A stretch of DNA of 64,000 nt, taken from assembly GCF_007995065.1 (NCBI RefSeq), contig NZ_VOQR01000001.1, positions 2,793,001 to 2,857,000 on the forward strand. Direction: 5' to 3'. This document shows positions 35,355 to 44,700 of the stretch, piece after piece (position 1 is the stretch's first letter; every line of letters starts with the position of its first letter). Below the pieces are notes generated by a model that was not told the origin of the DNA, ran no database searches, and saw only the letters and a list, made by a program, of their open reading frames with translations. The position numbers and the translations under genes are program-made. The DNA comes from Sphingomonas ginsenosidivorax (lineage in GTDB: Bacteria; Pseudomonadota; Alphaproteobacteria; Sphingomonadales; Sphingomonadaceae).

Positions 35355-36245
35355 ATGGAAAATTTCGCGATCCCCGCCCGTCCGATCGTCGCGCGGATGA
35401 CCGAAGCCGCCGCAGCCGACCCTGCGCGCACCGTCGCGTTCCAGGGCGCACCCGGTGCGAACTCGCATGTCGCCGCGCTCGAAGCCTTCCCCGACGGCCT
35501 GCCGCTGCCCTGCTTCGACTTCGCCGACGCGATCGATGCGGTGAAGGACGGTCGCGCCGACTGCGCGATCATCCCGATCGAGAATTCGCTGCACGGCCGC
35601 GTCGCCGACATCCATTTCCTGCTCCCCGAATCGGGGCTCGTCATCACCGGCGAGCATTTCCTGCCGATCCGCCACGCACTGATGGGCACCGGCCCGCGCG
35701 ACGGCATCCGTAAGGCGATGAGCCACCCGCAGGCGCTCGGCCAGTGCCGCCACTGGCTCAAGGCGCACGGGATCGATCCGGTCAGCTATCCCGACACCGC
35801 AGGCGCCGCGGCGCTGGTGGCGGAACTCGCTGACCCCAAGATCGCCGCGCTCGCGCCGCCCGCCGCGGCTGCGCTCTACGGCCTCGACCTGCTCGACGTC
35901 GACATCGCGGATGCCGACCACAACACCACGCGCTTCGTCACGCTCGCCCGCGGCGGCAAGCCCGCGCTCGGCGACGGCGACTGGATGACGACGCTGATCT
36001 TCGAGGTCCACAACGTCCCCGCCGCGCTCTACAAGGCGATGGGCGGGTTCGCGACCAACGGCGTCAACATGACCAAGCTCGAAAGCTATCAGCGCAACGG
36101 CAGCTTCGCCGCGACCGAATTCTACGCCGACGTGGTCGGCAAGCCCGGTGACGCGAACCTCGACCGCGCGCTGGCGGAACTGGGCTTCCACTCGAAATGG
36201 CTCCGCGTGCTGGGGACATACCCCCAGGCCCGCAAGCGCGGCTGA
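35355..36245 (+). CDS. pheA: Prephenate dehydratase
   Basis: Converts prephenate to phenylpyruvate in phenylalanine synthesis; 296 aa, with no chorismate mutase domain. Catalytic-domain motifs: RTVAFQGAPGANSHVAALEA, IIPIENSLHGRVADIHFLL, and the active-site NTTRFVTLARG (TRF). The C-terminal ACT domain (FEVHNVPAALYKAMGGFATN, LESYQ) binds phenylalanine for feedback control. I chose ATG 35355 (MENFAIPAR). Divergent from the cytochrome gene across about 100 bases. Confidence 0.95.
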   Translation: MENFAIPARPIVARMTEAAAADPARTVAFQGAPGANSHVAALEAFPDGLPLPCFDFADAIDAVKDGRADCAIIPIENSLHGRVADIHFLLPESGLVITGEHFLPIRHALMGTGPRDGIRKAMSHPQALGQCRHWLKAHGIDPVSYPDTAGAAALVAELADPKIAALAPPAAAALYGLDLLDVDIADADHNTTRFVTLARGGKPALGDGDWMTTLIFEVHNVPAALYKAMGGFATNGVNMTKLESYQRNGSFAATEFYADVVGKPGDANLDRALAELGFHSKWLRVLGTYPQARKRG

Positions 36246-36280
36246 CAGCCTGCTCCCCCTGTCCAAGGGGGAGAGGGAGA

Positions 36281-37168
36281 TTAGCCCTTCGCCCACTCCG
36301 TCAACAGCGTATGCGCGATCGCGTAGGGAGGCGGCGCCACGAACGGGCCCTCTTCACCGCGCAGCACCGCGCGGACCATCTCGCGCGGCACCCACATCGC
36401 ATCCTCGAGCTCGTTCGGATCGATCGTGATCGCGTCGTCCTCGGCTTCCGCGATGCAGGCCATCATCAGCGACGACGGGAACGGCCAGGGCTGGCTGGCG
36501 ACGTAGCGGACGTTGCCGACCCGCACCCCCGATTCCTCGACGATCTCGCGCGCGACCGCCTCCTCGATCGATTCGCCGGGCTCCATGAACCCGGCGAGTG
36601 CCGAATAGCGGCCTGCGGGCCAGTTCTTGCCCCGCCCGAGGAGCGCACGCCCGTCATGCTCGGCGATCATGATCACCACCGGGTCGACGCGCGGGAAATG
36701 CTCGGTCGCGCAATTGGGGCATTTGCGCCCCCAGCCCGCGCGGAACGGTGCGGTCCCATGCCCGCACTTCGCGCAGAAGCCGTGCCGGACATGCCAATCG
36801 ATCACGCTGCGCGCCGCGGCATAGGTCGCCGCCTCGCCCGGCGCGAGCGCATGCAGCGCCGCCATCAGCTGCGGCGACCGCATCGCCGGTGTGTTGTCGA
36901 CGCGCATGCCGTCCAGCAGCGCCGCGAAATGCGGCCGCCCCTCGCCGTCGAGCCCGAGCAGGATCGGCTCGGCGTCGTCGGGCAGGTCGGCGGTCGACGT
37001 CCAGCCGAGCAGCCCCGCATCGACCATCGCGGGCATCAACCCGTCGAGCATCAGCAGCCGCGCGCGCGGATCCGCCAGCGCCGCCGCGAGACCCCCGACA
37101 TCGTGCCGCAGCGCATCGGCGCGATCGAGCGTGCCTCCCGTGAAGCCGATCCCAGCGTTACCGGTCAT
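36281..37168 (-). CDS. nudC: NAD(+) diphosphatase / RNA deNADding Nudix hydrolase NudC
   Basis: 295-aa Nudix hydrolase that cleaves NADH, and in the best-studied homologues also removes NAD caps from RNA. A degenerate N-terminal domain precedes the zinc ribbon (HGFCAKCGHGT...GRKCPNCATEHFPRVDP, four Cys). The Nudix box GFMEPGESIEEAVAREIVEESG and the diagnostic SQPWPFPSSLM follow. The start overlaps the stop of the serine-hydrolase gene (ATGA), so it is coupled to mutY and the hydrolase in one operon. Confidence 0.94.
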   Translation of the reverse strand: MTGNAGIGFTGGTLDRADALRHDVGGLAAALADPRARLLMLDGLMPAMVDAGLLGWTSTADLPDDAEPILLGLDGEGRPHFAALLDGMRVDNTPAMRSPQLMAALHALAPGEAATYAAARSVIDWHVRHGFCAKCGHGTAPFRAGWGRKCPNCATEHFPRVDPVVIMIAEHDGRALLGRGKNWPAGRYSALAGFMEPGESIEEAVAREIVEESGVRVGNVRYVASQPWPFPSSLMMACIAEAEDDAITIDPNELEDAMWVPREMVRAVLRGEEGPFVAPPPYAIAHTLLTEWAKG

Positions 37169-38496
37169 CGGGCGAACCGCGCTGCATCCTTGGCGAGCGC
37201 CGCGATCGTTTCCTGCCGCACCGGCCAGCGTTCACCGGGGAAATAATTCACCATCACCGTTCCTCGCCTATGTCGTACCGGATCGACCCAGCCGATCGTG
37301 CCTGCCGCCCCGCCCCAGCCGTACGTTCCCTTAGACGCGCCGCCCGGCATATCGGCCAGCACGACCGATCCGCCCGCGCCGAACCCCATCCCCGCACTGC
37401 GCGTCGTCCCGCCATTGCCGTTGCCGATCCCGCCGAAACTGACCCCCGCCGGCAGCAGGTTCGACATGCCGAGCGCGACTGTCTCGGGCTTCATCACGCG
37501 CACGCCGTCCAGCGTGCCGCCTTCCTGCAGCATGTGCAGGAACCGGTCGTAATCGCGCGCCGACATCACCAGCCCCGCACCGCCATAGGCAAAGCTCGGC
37601 GGCGTCAGGAATGCCGAGGTCGCCGCGGGATCGAGCGGCGTGCGGTTCGCGCCCACGAACGCGTAATTCGTCGCCAGCCGCCCGACCTCGCTCCTGGGCA
37701 CGCTCCAATAGGTCGAATTCATCTTCAGCGGCGCGAACATCCGTGTCTGCAGGAAGCGTTCGAAGCTCATGCCGCTTGCGACCTCGATCACGCGGCCCAT
37801 CACGTCGAGCCCCATCGAATAGCTCCACTTGGCGCCCGGCTCGGCGATCAGCGGCAGCGTCGCGACGCGGTCTGCGAACGCGGCGAGCGAGGTCGGCCGC
37901 GCGCGCCGCATCTGCATCTCCGTCTGCGCGTTGACCGTGAACGGCAGCACCCCGAGCTGCTCATACGCCTTCAGCAACGCACCCTTCGCGTTGATGCTGT
38001 AGCCGAGCCCCGCGGTATGCGTCAGCAGCATCCGGATCGTGATCGCGTTGCGCGCCGGCCGCCCCTCCAGCGATGTTTCGGGATTGGTCGCGACGGTCAT
38101 CGTCTTGAACGCCGGGATATACTTGCTCACCGGATCGTCGAGCTTGAGCCTGCCGTCCTCGACCAGCATCATCGCCGCCATCCCGGTGATCGGCTTGGTC
38201 ATCGAATAGACCCGCCACAGCGAATCGGGGGTCGCCACCGGACCTCCTTCGGCGATCCTTCCCGCGGCGGGGAACAGCGTCGGCCGGTCGCCAAAGCCGA
38301 ATGCGCCCACGATGCCCGGCATCTTGTCGTCACGGACGTAGCCCGCGAACAGTCCTTGCGTGTTGGGCAGCAGCGCGGCGGTCGTCGTGGCGACCCCGGA
38401 ATCCGGCGCCTGCACCGCCGCGCGCTGCGCCTGCCCGAACGCCGCGGTCGCGGCGAGCGCGGCGATGCCGCCGGTAATCCAGTGCGTACGCGTCAT
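37165..38496 (-). CDS. Serine hydrolase (class C beta-lactamase/EstB family)
   Basis: Exported 443-aa serine hydrolase. Signal peptide MTRTHWITGGIAALAATAA (cleavage near FGQAQR). The beta-lactamase-fold SxxK motif lies in YSMTKPITGMAAMMLVEDG and the tyrosine motif in WSYSMGLDVMGRV. The late GGxG-like block YGWGGAAGTIGWVDP corresponds to the KTG-box region. Relatives include esterases and D-peptidases; beta-lactam resistance should not be assumed. It overlaps mutY upstream and nudC downstream by 4 bases each. Confidence 0.88.
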   Translation of the reverse strand: MTRTHWITGGIAALAATAAFGQAQRAAVQAPDSGVATTTAALLPNTQGLFAGYVRDDKMPGIVGAFGFGDRPTLFPAAGRIAEGGPVATPDSLWRVYSMTKPITGMAAMMLVEDGRLKLDDPVSKYIPAFKTMTVATNPETSLEGRPARNAITIRMLLTHTAGLGYSINAKGALLKAYEQLGVLPFTVNAQTEMQMRRARPTSLAAFADRVATLPLIAEPGAKWSYSMGLDVMGRVIEVASGMSFERFLQTRMFAPLKMNSTYWSVPRSEVGRLATNYAFVGANRTPLDPAATSAFLTPPSFAYGGAGLVMSARDYDRFLHMLQEGGTLDGVRVMKPETVALGMSNLLPAGVSFGGIGNGNGGTTRSAGMGFGAGGSVVLADMPGGASKGTYGWGGAAGTIGWVDPVRHRRGTVMVNYFPGERWPVRQETIAALAKDAARFAR

Positions 38497-39551
38497 GCAG
38501 CCCTCCTGATGGCCCCCTTCACGGCGAGGGCGGCCTTGGCGAAAACGGTCGGCAGCCCGGCTGTATCCAGCCGGTCGATCGGCCACCATTCGGTCGATTC
38601 GGTCGACGGCTGATGCGCCTCGACCTCGGCCACGGCAAGCGACAGGTCGAGGTCGAAATGCGTGAAGCCATGCGACACCCGGATATCGAGCATCCGCCAG
38701 TCCGCCTGCGCCGGCGCATCCTCGAACCCGGGTGCCGCATCGACCCAAGGGCCCGTCGGCAATGCGCGCATCCCACCCAGCAGCCCGGTGTCGGGCCGCC
38801 GCACCAGCAGCACCTGTCCGCCGCGATCCAGCCAGAAGATCGTGCCGTGCCGCTGCGGCTTTACCCCCTTCTTCGCCTTGACCGGGAGCAGCTCGGGCGC
38901 GCCGCCCGCAAACCCCGCGCATGCGTCGCGCAGCGGACAGAGCAGGCATTTGGGCGCGCGCGTCGTGCAGATCCCCGACCCCAGATCCATCATGGCTTGC
39001 GCGAAATCGCCCGCGCGCAGGTCCGGCGTGATCGTATCCGCCGCCGCCCGGATCGCCGGCCGCGCCGCGGGCAGCGGCGTCGCAATCGCGAACAGCCGCG
39101 CGACGACGCGCTCGACATTGGCATCGACCACCACCGCGCGCTGCCCGAACGCGATCGCCGCCACCGCCGCTGCGGTGTACGCGCCCAGTCCCGGCAGCGC
39201 GCGCAGCTCGGCCTCGGTCCCCGGGAACACGCCGCCATGCTCCGCGACCACGGCCTTCGCGGCGGCGACCAGATTGCGCGCCCGCGCATAGTATCCGAGC
39301 CCCGCCCACGCCGCCATCACGTCCGCATCGTCGGCAGCCGCCAGACTCGCGAAATCGGGCCAGCGCGCGGTCCAGGCCAGGAAGCGCGGCGTCACCGCGG
39401 CGACCGTGGTCTGCTGCAGCATCACCTCGGACAGCCACACCCGGTACGGGTCCGCCGTCGCGCCCGCTGCAGCCCGCCACGGCAGCACGCGGCGATGCAC
39501 GTCATACCAGTCGAGCAGGGCGTCCGACACCGAAGAGCGCTTGGCGTTCAC
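38493..39551 (-). CDS. mutY: A/G-specific adenine glycosylase MutY
   Basis: Base-excision repair enzyme, 352 aa, that removes adenine mispaired with 8-oxoguanine. N-terminal block WYDVHRRVLPWRAAAGATAD. Motif WLSEVMLQQTTVAAVTPRF with the catalytic glutamate, and the helix-hairpin-helix LPGLGAYTAAAVAAIAFGQ with the conserved Asp downstream. The 4Fe-4S cluster cysteines are in CTTRAPKCLLCPLRDAC (C-x6-C-x2-C-x5-C). The C-terminal Nudix-like domain is present. The start is GTG (39551), with a second GTG at 39530. First gene of the mutY-hydrolase-nudC operon. Confidence 0.95.
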   Translation of the reverse strand: MNAKRSSVSDALLDWYDVHRRVLPWRAAAGATADPYRVWLSEVMLQQTTVAAVTPRFLAWTARWPDFASLAAADDADVMAAWAGLGYYARARNLVAAAKAVVAEHGGVFPGTEAELRALPGLGAYTAAAVAAIAFGQRAVVVDANVERVVARLFAIATPLPAARPAIRAAADTITPDLRAGDFAQAMMDLGSGICTTRAPKCLLCPLRDACAGFAGGAPELLPVKAKKGVKPQRHGTIFWLDRGGQVLLVRRPDTGLLGGMRALPTGPWVDAAPGFEDAPAQADWRMLDIRVSHGFTHFDLDLSLAVAEVEAHQPSTESTEWWPIDRLDTAGLPTVFAKAALAVKGAIRRAA

Positions 39552-39577
39552 ACGCCGCCTATGGCATGGGTTCGCGG

Positions 39578-40111
39578 ATGAGCAAGCCGCCCAGCCCGCG
39601 TCCCAGAGCGAAAGGTCGCACCGACCCCGACGCCCCGCGCGAGAACCGCGCGCGCGCCGTGTCGGAGCTGCTGCCGTCGATCGGCGGCGCGGCGTTCAGG
39701 CGCTTCGGCTTCGTGCAATCCTCGATCGTCAGCCGCTGGCCCGAGATCGTCGGCGAGAAGCTGGCGGGCGCCAGCACCCCCGAATCGATCCGCTTCCCAG
39801 TCGGCAAGAAGCAGGACGGCACGCTCACGCTGACCGTCCGCGGCGCCCACGCGCCGATGATGCAGCACATCACGCCCGAGATCATGGAGCGCGTGAACCG
39901 CTTCTTCGGCTATGCCGCGGTCGCCAAGGTCGCGATCCGCCAGGGCGAGGTCGCCGCGCCGCCGCCGCGCAAAAGCCCGCCGTCGATCCGCGCGGTCCCG
40001 CTCGAGCTCGGCGACAGCCTCAAGGGCATCGCCGACCCCGAACTCCGCGCCGTCCTCGAATCGCTTGCCGCCGGCGTCGCCTCGACCAACGGCCCTCCCA
40101 GGATCAGCTGA
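39578..40111 (+). CDS. DUF721 (DciA-like) protein
   Basis: Protein of about 177 aa with a DUF721 domain. Signatures: ENRARAVSELLPSIGGAAFRRFG, SIVSRWPEIVGEKLAGASTP and TLTLTVRGAHAPMMQHITPE. DUF721 includes DciA, a loader of the replicative helicase in bacteria without DnaC, so a replication-initiation role is possible. A C-terminal Pro-rich linker ends in ADPELRAVLESLAAG. An ATG at 39566 would add MGSR. Divergent from mutY; the next gene starts at the base after the stop. Confidence 0.82.
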   Translation: MSKPPSPRPRAKGRTDPDAPRENRARAVSELLPSIGGAAFRRFGFVQSSIVSRWPEIVGEKLAGASTPESIRFPVGKKQDGTLTLTVRGAHAPMMQHITPEIMERVNRFFGYAAVAKVAIRQGEVAAPPPRKSPPSIRAVPLELGDSLKGIADPELRAVLESLAAGVASTNGPPRIS

Positions 40112-40777
40112 ATGCGCTTGCTGCTTGCCCTCGTTTCCGTCGTCCTCCTCACCGGTGCGGCGCCCAGGCGTGACTGGAACGCCGTCGCGACGAAGACGCC
40201 CGCGGGCGCCTATGTCATCGGCAACCCCGCCGCGCGCGTGAAGCTGGTCGAATATGCCAGCTACACCTGCTCGCACTGCGCGGCGTTCTCCGGCGATTCC
40301 GAAGCGGTGCTGCACAAGCAGATGATCGCCTCAGGCTCGACCAGCCTCGAGATCCGCCACTTCATCCGCGACAAGCTCGACCTCGCCGCCGCGGTGCTCG
40401 CGCGATGCACCGGGCCGAAGGGATTTGCCGGCACAACCGCCGCGATCTTCGCCGCGCAGCCGAGCTGGCTCCAGCGCGGCATCGATTTCCAGCAGGCGAA
40501 CGGCGCGCGGATCGGGCTCTACCCGACCCAGGCGCAGCTCCGCGCCAATGCCGACGGCGCCGGCCTGACCGCACTCGTCAAGGCGCGCGGCCTGTCGGAC
40601 GCGGCGATCGGCGCGTGCTTCGCCGACCAAGCCGAGATCGACCGCATCGTCGCGCTGACCGCCAACGCGCCATCGGAAATCGATTCGACCCCGACCTTCT
40701 ACGTCAACGGCAAGCGCGCGCCCCACGCCGCGTGGAAGCAGCTCGAACCCGCCTTACGCGCCGCCGGCGCCAGATAA
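40112..40777 (+). CDS. DsbA family thiol:disulfide oxidoreductase-like protein (1)
   Basis: 221-aa exported thioredoxin-fold protein. Signal sequence MRLLLALVSVVLLTGAAPRR. The DSBA-like fold begins at YVIGNPAARVKLVEYASYTC, with active site CSHC in SYTCSHCAAFSGD. The cis-Pro loop is SEIDSTPTFYVNGKR. Periplasmic and probably a disulfide oxidant or isomerase. Its ATG is directly after the DUF721 stop, and a second DsbA-like gene follows 19 bases on. Confidence 0.9.
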   Translation: MRLLLALVSVVLLTGAAPRRDWNAVATKTPAGAYVIGNPAARVKLVEYASYTCSHCAAFSGDSEAVLHKQMIASGSTSLEIRHFIRDKLDLAAAVLARCTGPKGFAGTTAAIFAAQPSWLQRGIDFQQANGARIGLYPTQAQLRANADGAGLTALVKARGLSDAAIGACFADQAEIDRIVALTANAPSEIDSTPTFYVNGKRAPHAAWKQLEPALRAAGAR

Positions 40778-40796
40778 TCCCAAGCGGAGTACTCGC

Positions 40797-41543
40797 ATGA
40801 AGTTCGCCTACGCACCCCTCCTTGCCATCGCCCTCGTGGCCCTTCCCCTCGCGGCCTGCTCGAAGGAGGATTCCGCCAACAGCGTGACCTCCGCGACCCC
40901 GGTCGCCGCGACCCCCGCACCCGCCGGCAAGAACTGGTCCGAGACGGTCGTGAAGACCGAAGAGGGCTATCGGATGGGCAACCCCGACGCGCCGATCAAG
41001 CTCGTCGAATATGGCGCGCGCTCGTGCCCGACCTGCGGCGCGTTCGGCCGCGAGGCGTACAAGCCGCTGACCGACAACTATGTCTCGACCGGCAAGGTCA
41101 GCTTCGAATTCCGCGACTTCCTCGTCCACGGCGCCTCCGACGTTGCGCTGACGTTGCTCGGTCAGTGCGGCACCGTCGACAGCTTCTTCCCGCTGCTCGA
41201 ACAGACCTATCAGAACCAGATCGCGTTCCTCGACAAGCTGCAGGCGATGCCGCAGCCCGCGCAGGCAGCGCTGCAGGGCAAGTCCCCGACGCAGGTCGCG
41301 ACCGCGCTCGCCGAACAGATGGGCGCGATCGACTTCGTCAAGCAGCGCGGCATCCCCGAGGCCAAGGCGCGCGCCTGCCTAGCCGACCAGAAGCAGCTCG
41401 AGATCATGGCCAAGCCGACCGAGAAGGCGATGCAGGACGGCTCGGTGACGGGCACCCCGACTTTCTTCCTCAACGGCAAGAACGTCGAAGGCGTAGTGAC
41501 CTGGGCTGCGATGGAGAAGGCACTGAAGGCCGCGGGCGCGTAG
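40797..41543 (+). CDS. DsbA family lipoprotein-like thiol:disulfide oxidoreductase (2)
   Basis: 248-aa DsbA-like protein with a lipoprotein-type signal (MKFAYAPLLAIALVALPLAAC; Cys21 would be lipidated). Active site CPTC in YGARSCPTCGAFGREAY, cis-Pro loop SVTGTPTFFLNGKN. Paralogous in layout to the preceding gene (both share NP-A-KLVEY before the active site), indicating a tandem duplication. It would act at the inner-membrane surface of the periplasm. SMC follows after a repeat-filled gap. Confidence 0.9.
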   Translation: MKFAYAPLLAIALVALPLAACSKEDSANSVTSATPVAATPAPAGKNWSETVVKTEEGYRMGNPDAPIKLVEYGARSCPTCGAFGREAYKPLTDNYVSTGKVSFEFRDFLVHGASDVALTLLGQCGTVDSFFPLLEQTYQNQIAFLDKLQAMPQPAQAALQGKSPTQVATALAEQMGAIDFVKQRGIPEAKARACLADQKQLEIMAKPTEKAMQDGSVTGTPTFFLNGKNVEGVVTWAAMEKALKAAGA

Positions 41544-41552
41544 GCGTCCCAC

Positions 41553-41676
41553 AATCCTCCCCCGCCAGGGGGAGGTGGCACGCGTAGCGTGACGGAGGGG
41601 GCGGAAACGCTACCATCCGTTCCGTGTCCTCCCCCTCCGTCGCCTTCGGCGCCACCTCCCCCTGGCGGGGGAGGAT
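41553..41676. repeat. Type B paired palindrome
   Basis: AATCCTCCCCCGCCAGGGGG at the left with inner GACGGAGGGGGCGG; the inverted counterparts CCCCCTCCGTCGCC and CCTGGCGGGGGAGGAT are at the right. Five such copies occur in the window. Confidence 0.9.
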
Positions 41677-41688
41677 CGAGTACCCCCC

Positions 41689-41750
41689 CGTTCGTCCTGA
41701 GCGAAGTCGAAGGACAGGCCTGTTTGTGCCACCGCCCTTCGACTAGGCTA
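41689..41750. repeat. Type E palindrome, degenerate copy
   Basis: CGTTCGTCCTGAGCGAAGTC matches the left arm of the copy at 9138. The right arm is decayed (CCCTTCGACTAGGCTAGCC). It abuts a type B element, a composite of two repeat types upstream of smc. Confidence 0.6.
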
Positions 41751-41779
41751 GCCGCGACCGGCAGAAGGGGGGCGCCAAC

Positions 41780-44700
41780 ATGCAGATCAAACGCCTCCGC
41801 ATCGCGGGGTTCAAGAGCTTCGTCGAACCCGCCGACCTGCGGATCGAGCCCGGGCTGACCGGCGTCGTCGGCCCCAATGGCTGCGGCAAGTCCAACCTCC
41901 TCGAAGCGCTGCGCTGGACGATGGGCGAGGCCAGCGCCAAGTCCCTGCGCGGCGCCGGCATGGAAGACGTGATCTTCGCCGGCACCACCACCCGCCCCCC
42001 GCGCGACTTCGCCGAAGTCTCGATCCTCGCCGAGATCGCGGGCGAGGAAACCGAGATCGTCCGCCGCATCGAACGCGGCGCCGGCTCCGCCTACCGGATT
42101 GACGGCCGCGACGTCCGCGCCAAGGACGTCGGCCTGCTGTTCGCCGACGCCGCCACCGGCGCGCACAGCCCCGCGCTCGTCAGCCAGGGCCGGATCGGCG
42201 CGGTCATCGCCGCCAAGCCCGCCGACCGGCGCGCGATGCTCGAGGATGCGGCAGGAATCTCGGGGCTTCACGTCCGCCGGAAAGACGCCGAATCCAAGCT
42301 TCGCGCCACCGAAGCCAATCTCGCCAAGCTCGACGAGGTGATCGCCGACCAGGACGCGCGCGTCGCCGCGCTGCGCCGCCAGGCGCGCGCCGCAGACCGC
42401 TATCGCCAGCTCTCCGACCAGATCCGCGTCGCCGAGGCGCGGCTGATCTTCGCCCGCTGGCGCGAAGCCGCGGCCGCCGCCGACGCCGCCAAGGCCGAAG
42501 CCGCGGACGCCGAGACCCGCGTCCGCACCGCCACCGATGCCGAACGCGCCGCCGCTACCGCCCAACTCGACGCCGCGCGTACCGTCGGCACCGCACGCGC
42601 CGCAGCCCTCGCCGCGCGCGACGCCGCCAGCGATGCCGCGCACGCGCTCGCCGCGCTCCGGACCGAGAAGACGAGCCTGGACCAGCGTATCGCCGAACTG
42701 ATCGCCAATCGCGACCGCATCGCCGAGGACCGCGACCGCGAAGGCTCGCTAGCCAGCGACGCCGCCGCCGCGCTCGCGCGCCTTGCCGACGAGGCGCGTA
42801 CGCTCGACGCCGCGATCGCTGCCGCAGTACAGGCGCGCCCGGCCTTCGACGCCGCGCTTGCCGAGGCGGAACGCCGTGCGCGCGATGCCGAGGTTGCGCT
42901 CGCCCAGGCGCTCGCCCGCCAGGCGCAGGACGCCGCAGAACTCCGCGTCGCCGGCGCCGCACTTGCCGCCGCCCGCGCGCGCACCGATCGTGCCGCGCGC
43001 GACGGTGCGAGCCTCGCCGCCGCGCTTCGGGTGCTCCCCCAGCCCGCCCCGCTCGAAGCCGAGCGCGCCGCAGCCGCAACGGCGCGCACGACGGCCGCTG
43101 CCACCGCCGACGCCGCGCGCGTGACGCTAGCCCAGGCCGACACCGACGAACGCACTGCGATCGCCGCGCGCGACACCGCCGAGGCGACCCGAGCCACCGC
43201 CCGCGCCGAACTCGCCGCGATCGACAGCGAGGCCGCCGCGCTGACGAAAGCGACGCAGGCGAGCGGCCGCGACCGCCTGCTCGACCATGTCGCCGCCCGC
43301 CCCGGCTATGAACGCGCGCTCGCCGCCGCGCTCGCCGACGATCTCGACACCGGCCTCGCCGCCTGGACCGGCGCGGAACCCGCGCCCGACGACCCCGAGG
43401 CCCCCTCGGGCACCGAACCGCTCGCCCCGCACGTCGACGCACCGCCCGCCCTCGCGCGCCGCCTCGCGCAGATCTTCGTCACCGACACCGACGCCGGACA
43501 CCCGCTCGCGGTCGGCCAGCGGCTCGTCACGCGCGCGGGGGTGCTGCGCCGCTGGGACGGGTTCGCCGCCAGCGGCAGCGGTGCCGCCGCAGTCGAACGG
43601 CTCGTCCGCCTCAACCGCCTGAAGGCGCTGCACGACGCCCGGGCCCCCGCCGCCGCCGCACTGGCCGATGCCGAAACCGCGCAAGCGGCGATCGACACGG
43701 CGATCGCCGCCGCCCGCCAGGCCGCACAGACTGCGCGCGCCACACTGCAACGCGCCGAGACCGAGGGCCGCGATGCGCTTCGCATCGAGGACCGCGCGAC
43801 CACCGCGCTCGAACGCCTCGCCAGCCAGCGCGCCGATCTCGACGCGCGCGCCGCGCGTGTCGCGGACGATGCCGCCGACGCCGCCGCCGAACTGGTCACA
43901 GCGCAGGCGGCGATGGCCGCGGTTCCCGACGGCCGCGCCAACGCCGACCGCGTCGCCACGCTGCAACGCGACGCCGAAGCCTGCCGCGCGACCGTCGGCC
44001 AGGCACGCGCCGACCGCGCATCCGGCGAACGCGCGCACGCCGCCCACCGCGAACGCCTCGCCGCGGCGCAGGCCGACACGCGCAGCTGGCGCGCCCGCGC
44101 GGGCGAGGCCGCCAAACGCATCGCCGACATGGACGCGCGCGCCGCCCGCCTCGCGCTCGACATCGCCGCGCTCGTCGATCGCCCCGCCGCGCTCGACGCC
44201 GACATCGTTCGCCGCGACGCCGACCACGCAACCGCGCGCGTCACCGCGGATGAGCGCGCGGCGGCCGAACTGACTGCGGACGCCGCCCTCCGCACCGCGG
44301 ACGAGGAGCACCGCCGCGCCAACGAAGCGCTCGCCCAGGCCCGCGAACACCGCGCCGGCGCGGTCGCGCGCGTTGAGAACCAGGAGTTGCGCCGCGTCGA
44401 GATGGGCCGGCTCTCGGGCGAACGCTTCGCCTGCCCCGCCCCCGTCCTCCCCGAACGCCTCGCCTTCGACGCCGCCACCGTCCGCGCGCCCTCGGAGGAA
44501 TCCGCCGCGCACGACCGCCTCTCGCTCGACCGCGAACGGATCGGCCCGGTCAACCTGATGGCGACGCAGGAACTCGCCGAGCTCGAAGCCGCCAGTGTCG
44601 GCAACGCCGCAGAGCGCGACGAACTCGGCCAAGCCGTCAACCGCCTGCGCGGCTCGATCGGCACGCTCAACCGCGAGGGGCGGCAACGGCTGCTCGCCGC

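Noticed and set aside
37165..38496. Beta-lactam resistance from the class C-like serine hydrolase
   Set aside because: SxxK and Tyr motifs are shared by esterases and peptidases of this family; nothing in the sequence specifically supports beta-lactamase activity.
37165..39480. An apparent 771-aa protein joining mutY sequence to the serine hydrolase
   Set aside because: The N-terminal half is mutY DNA read in the wrong frame. The real hydrolase begins at a signal peptide at 38496, and mutY has its own frame.
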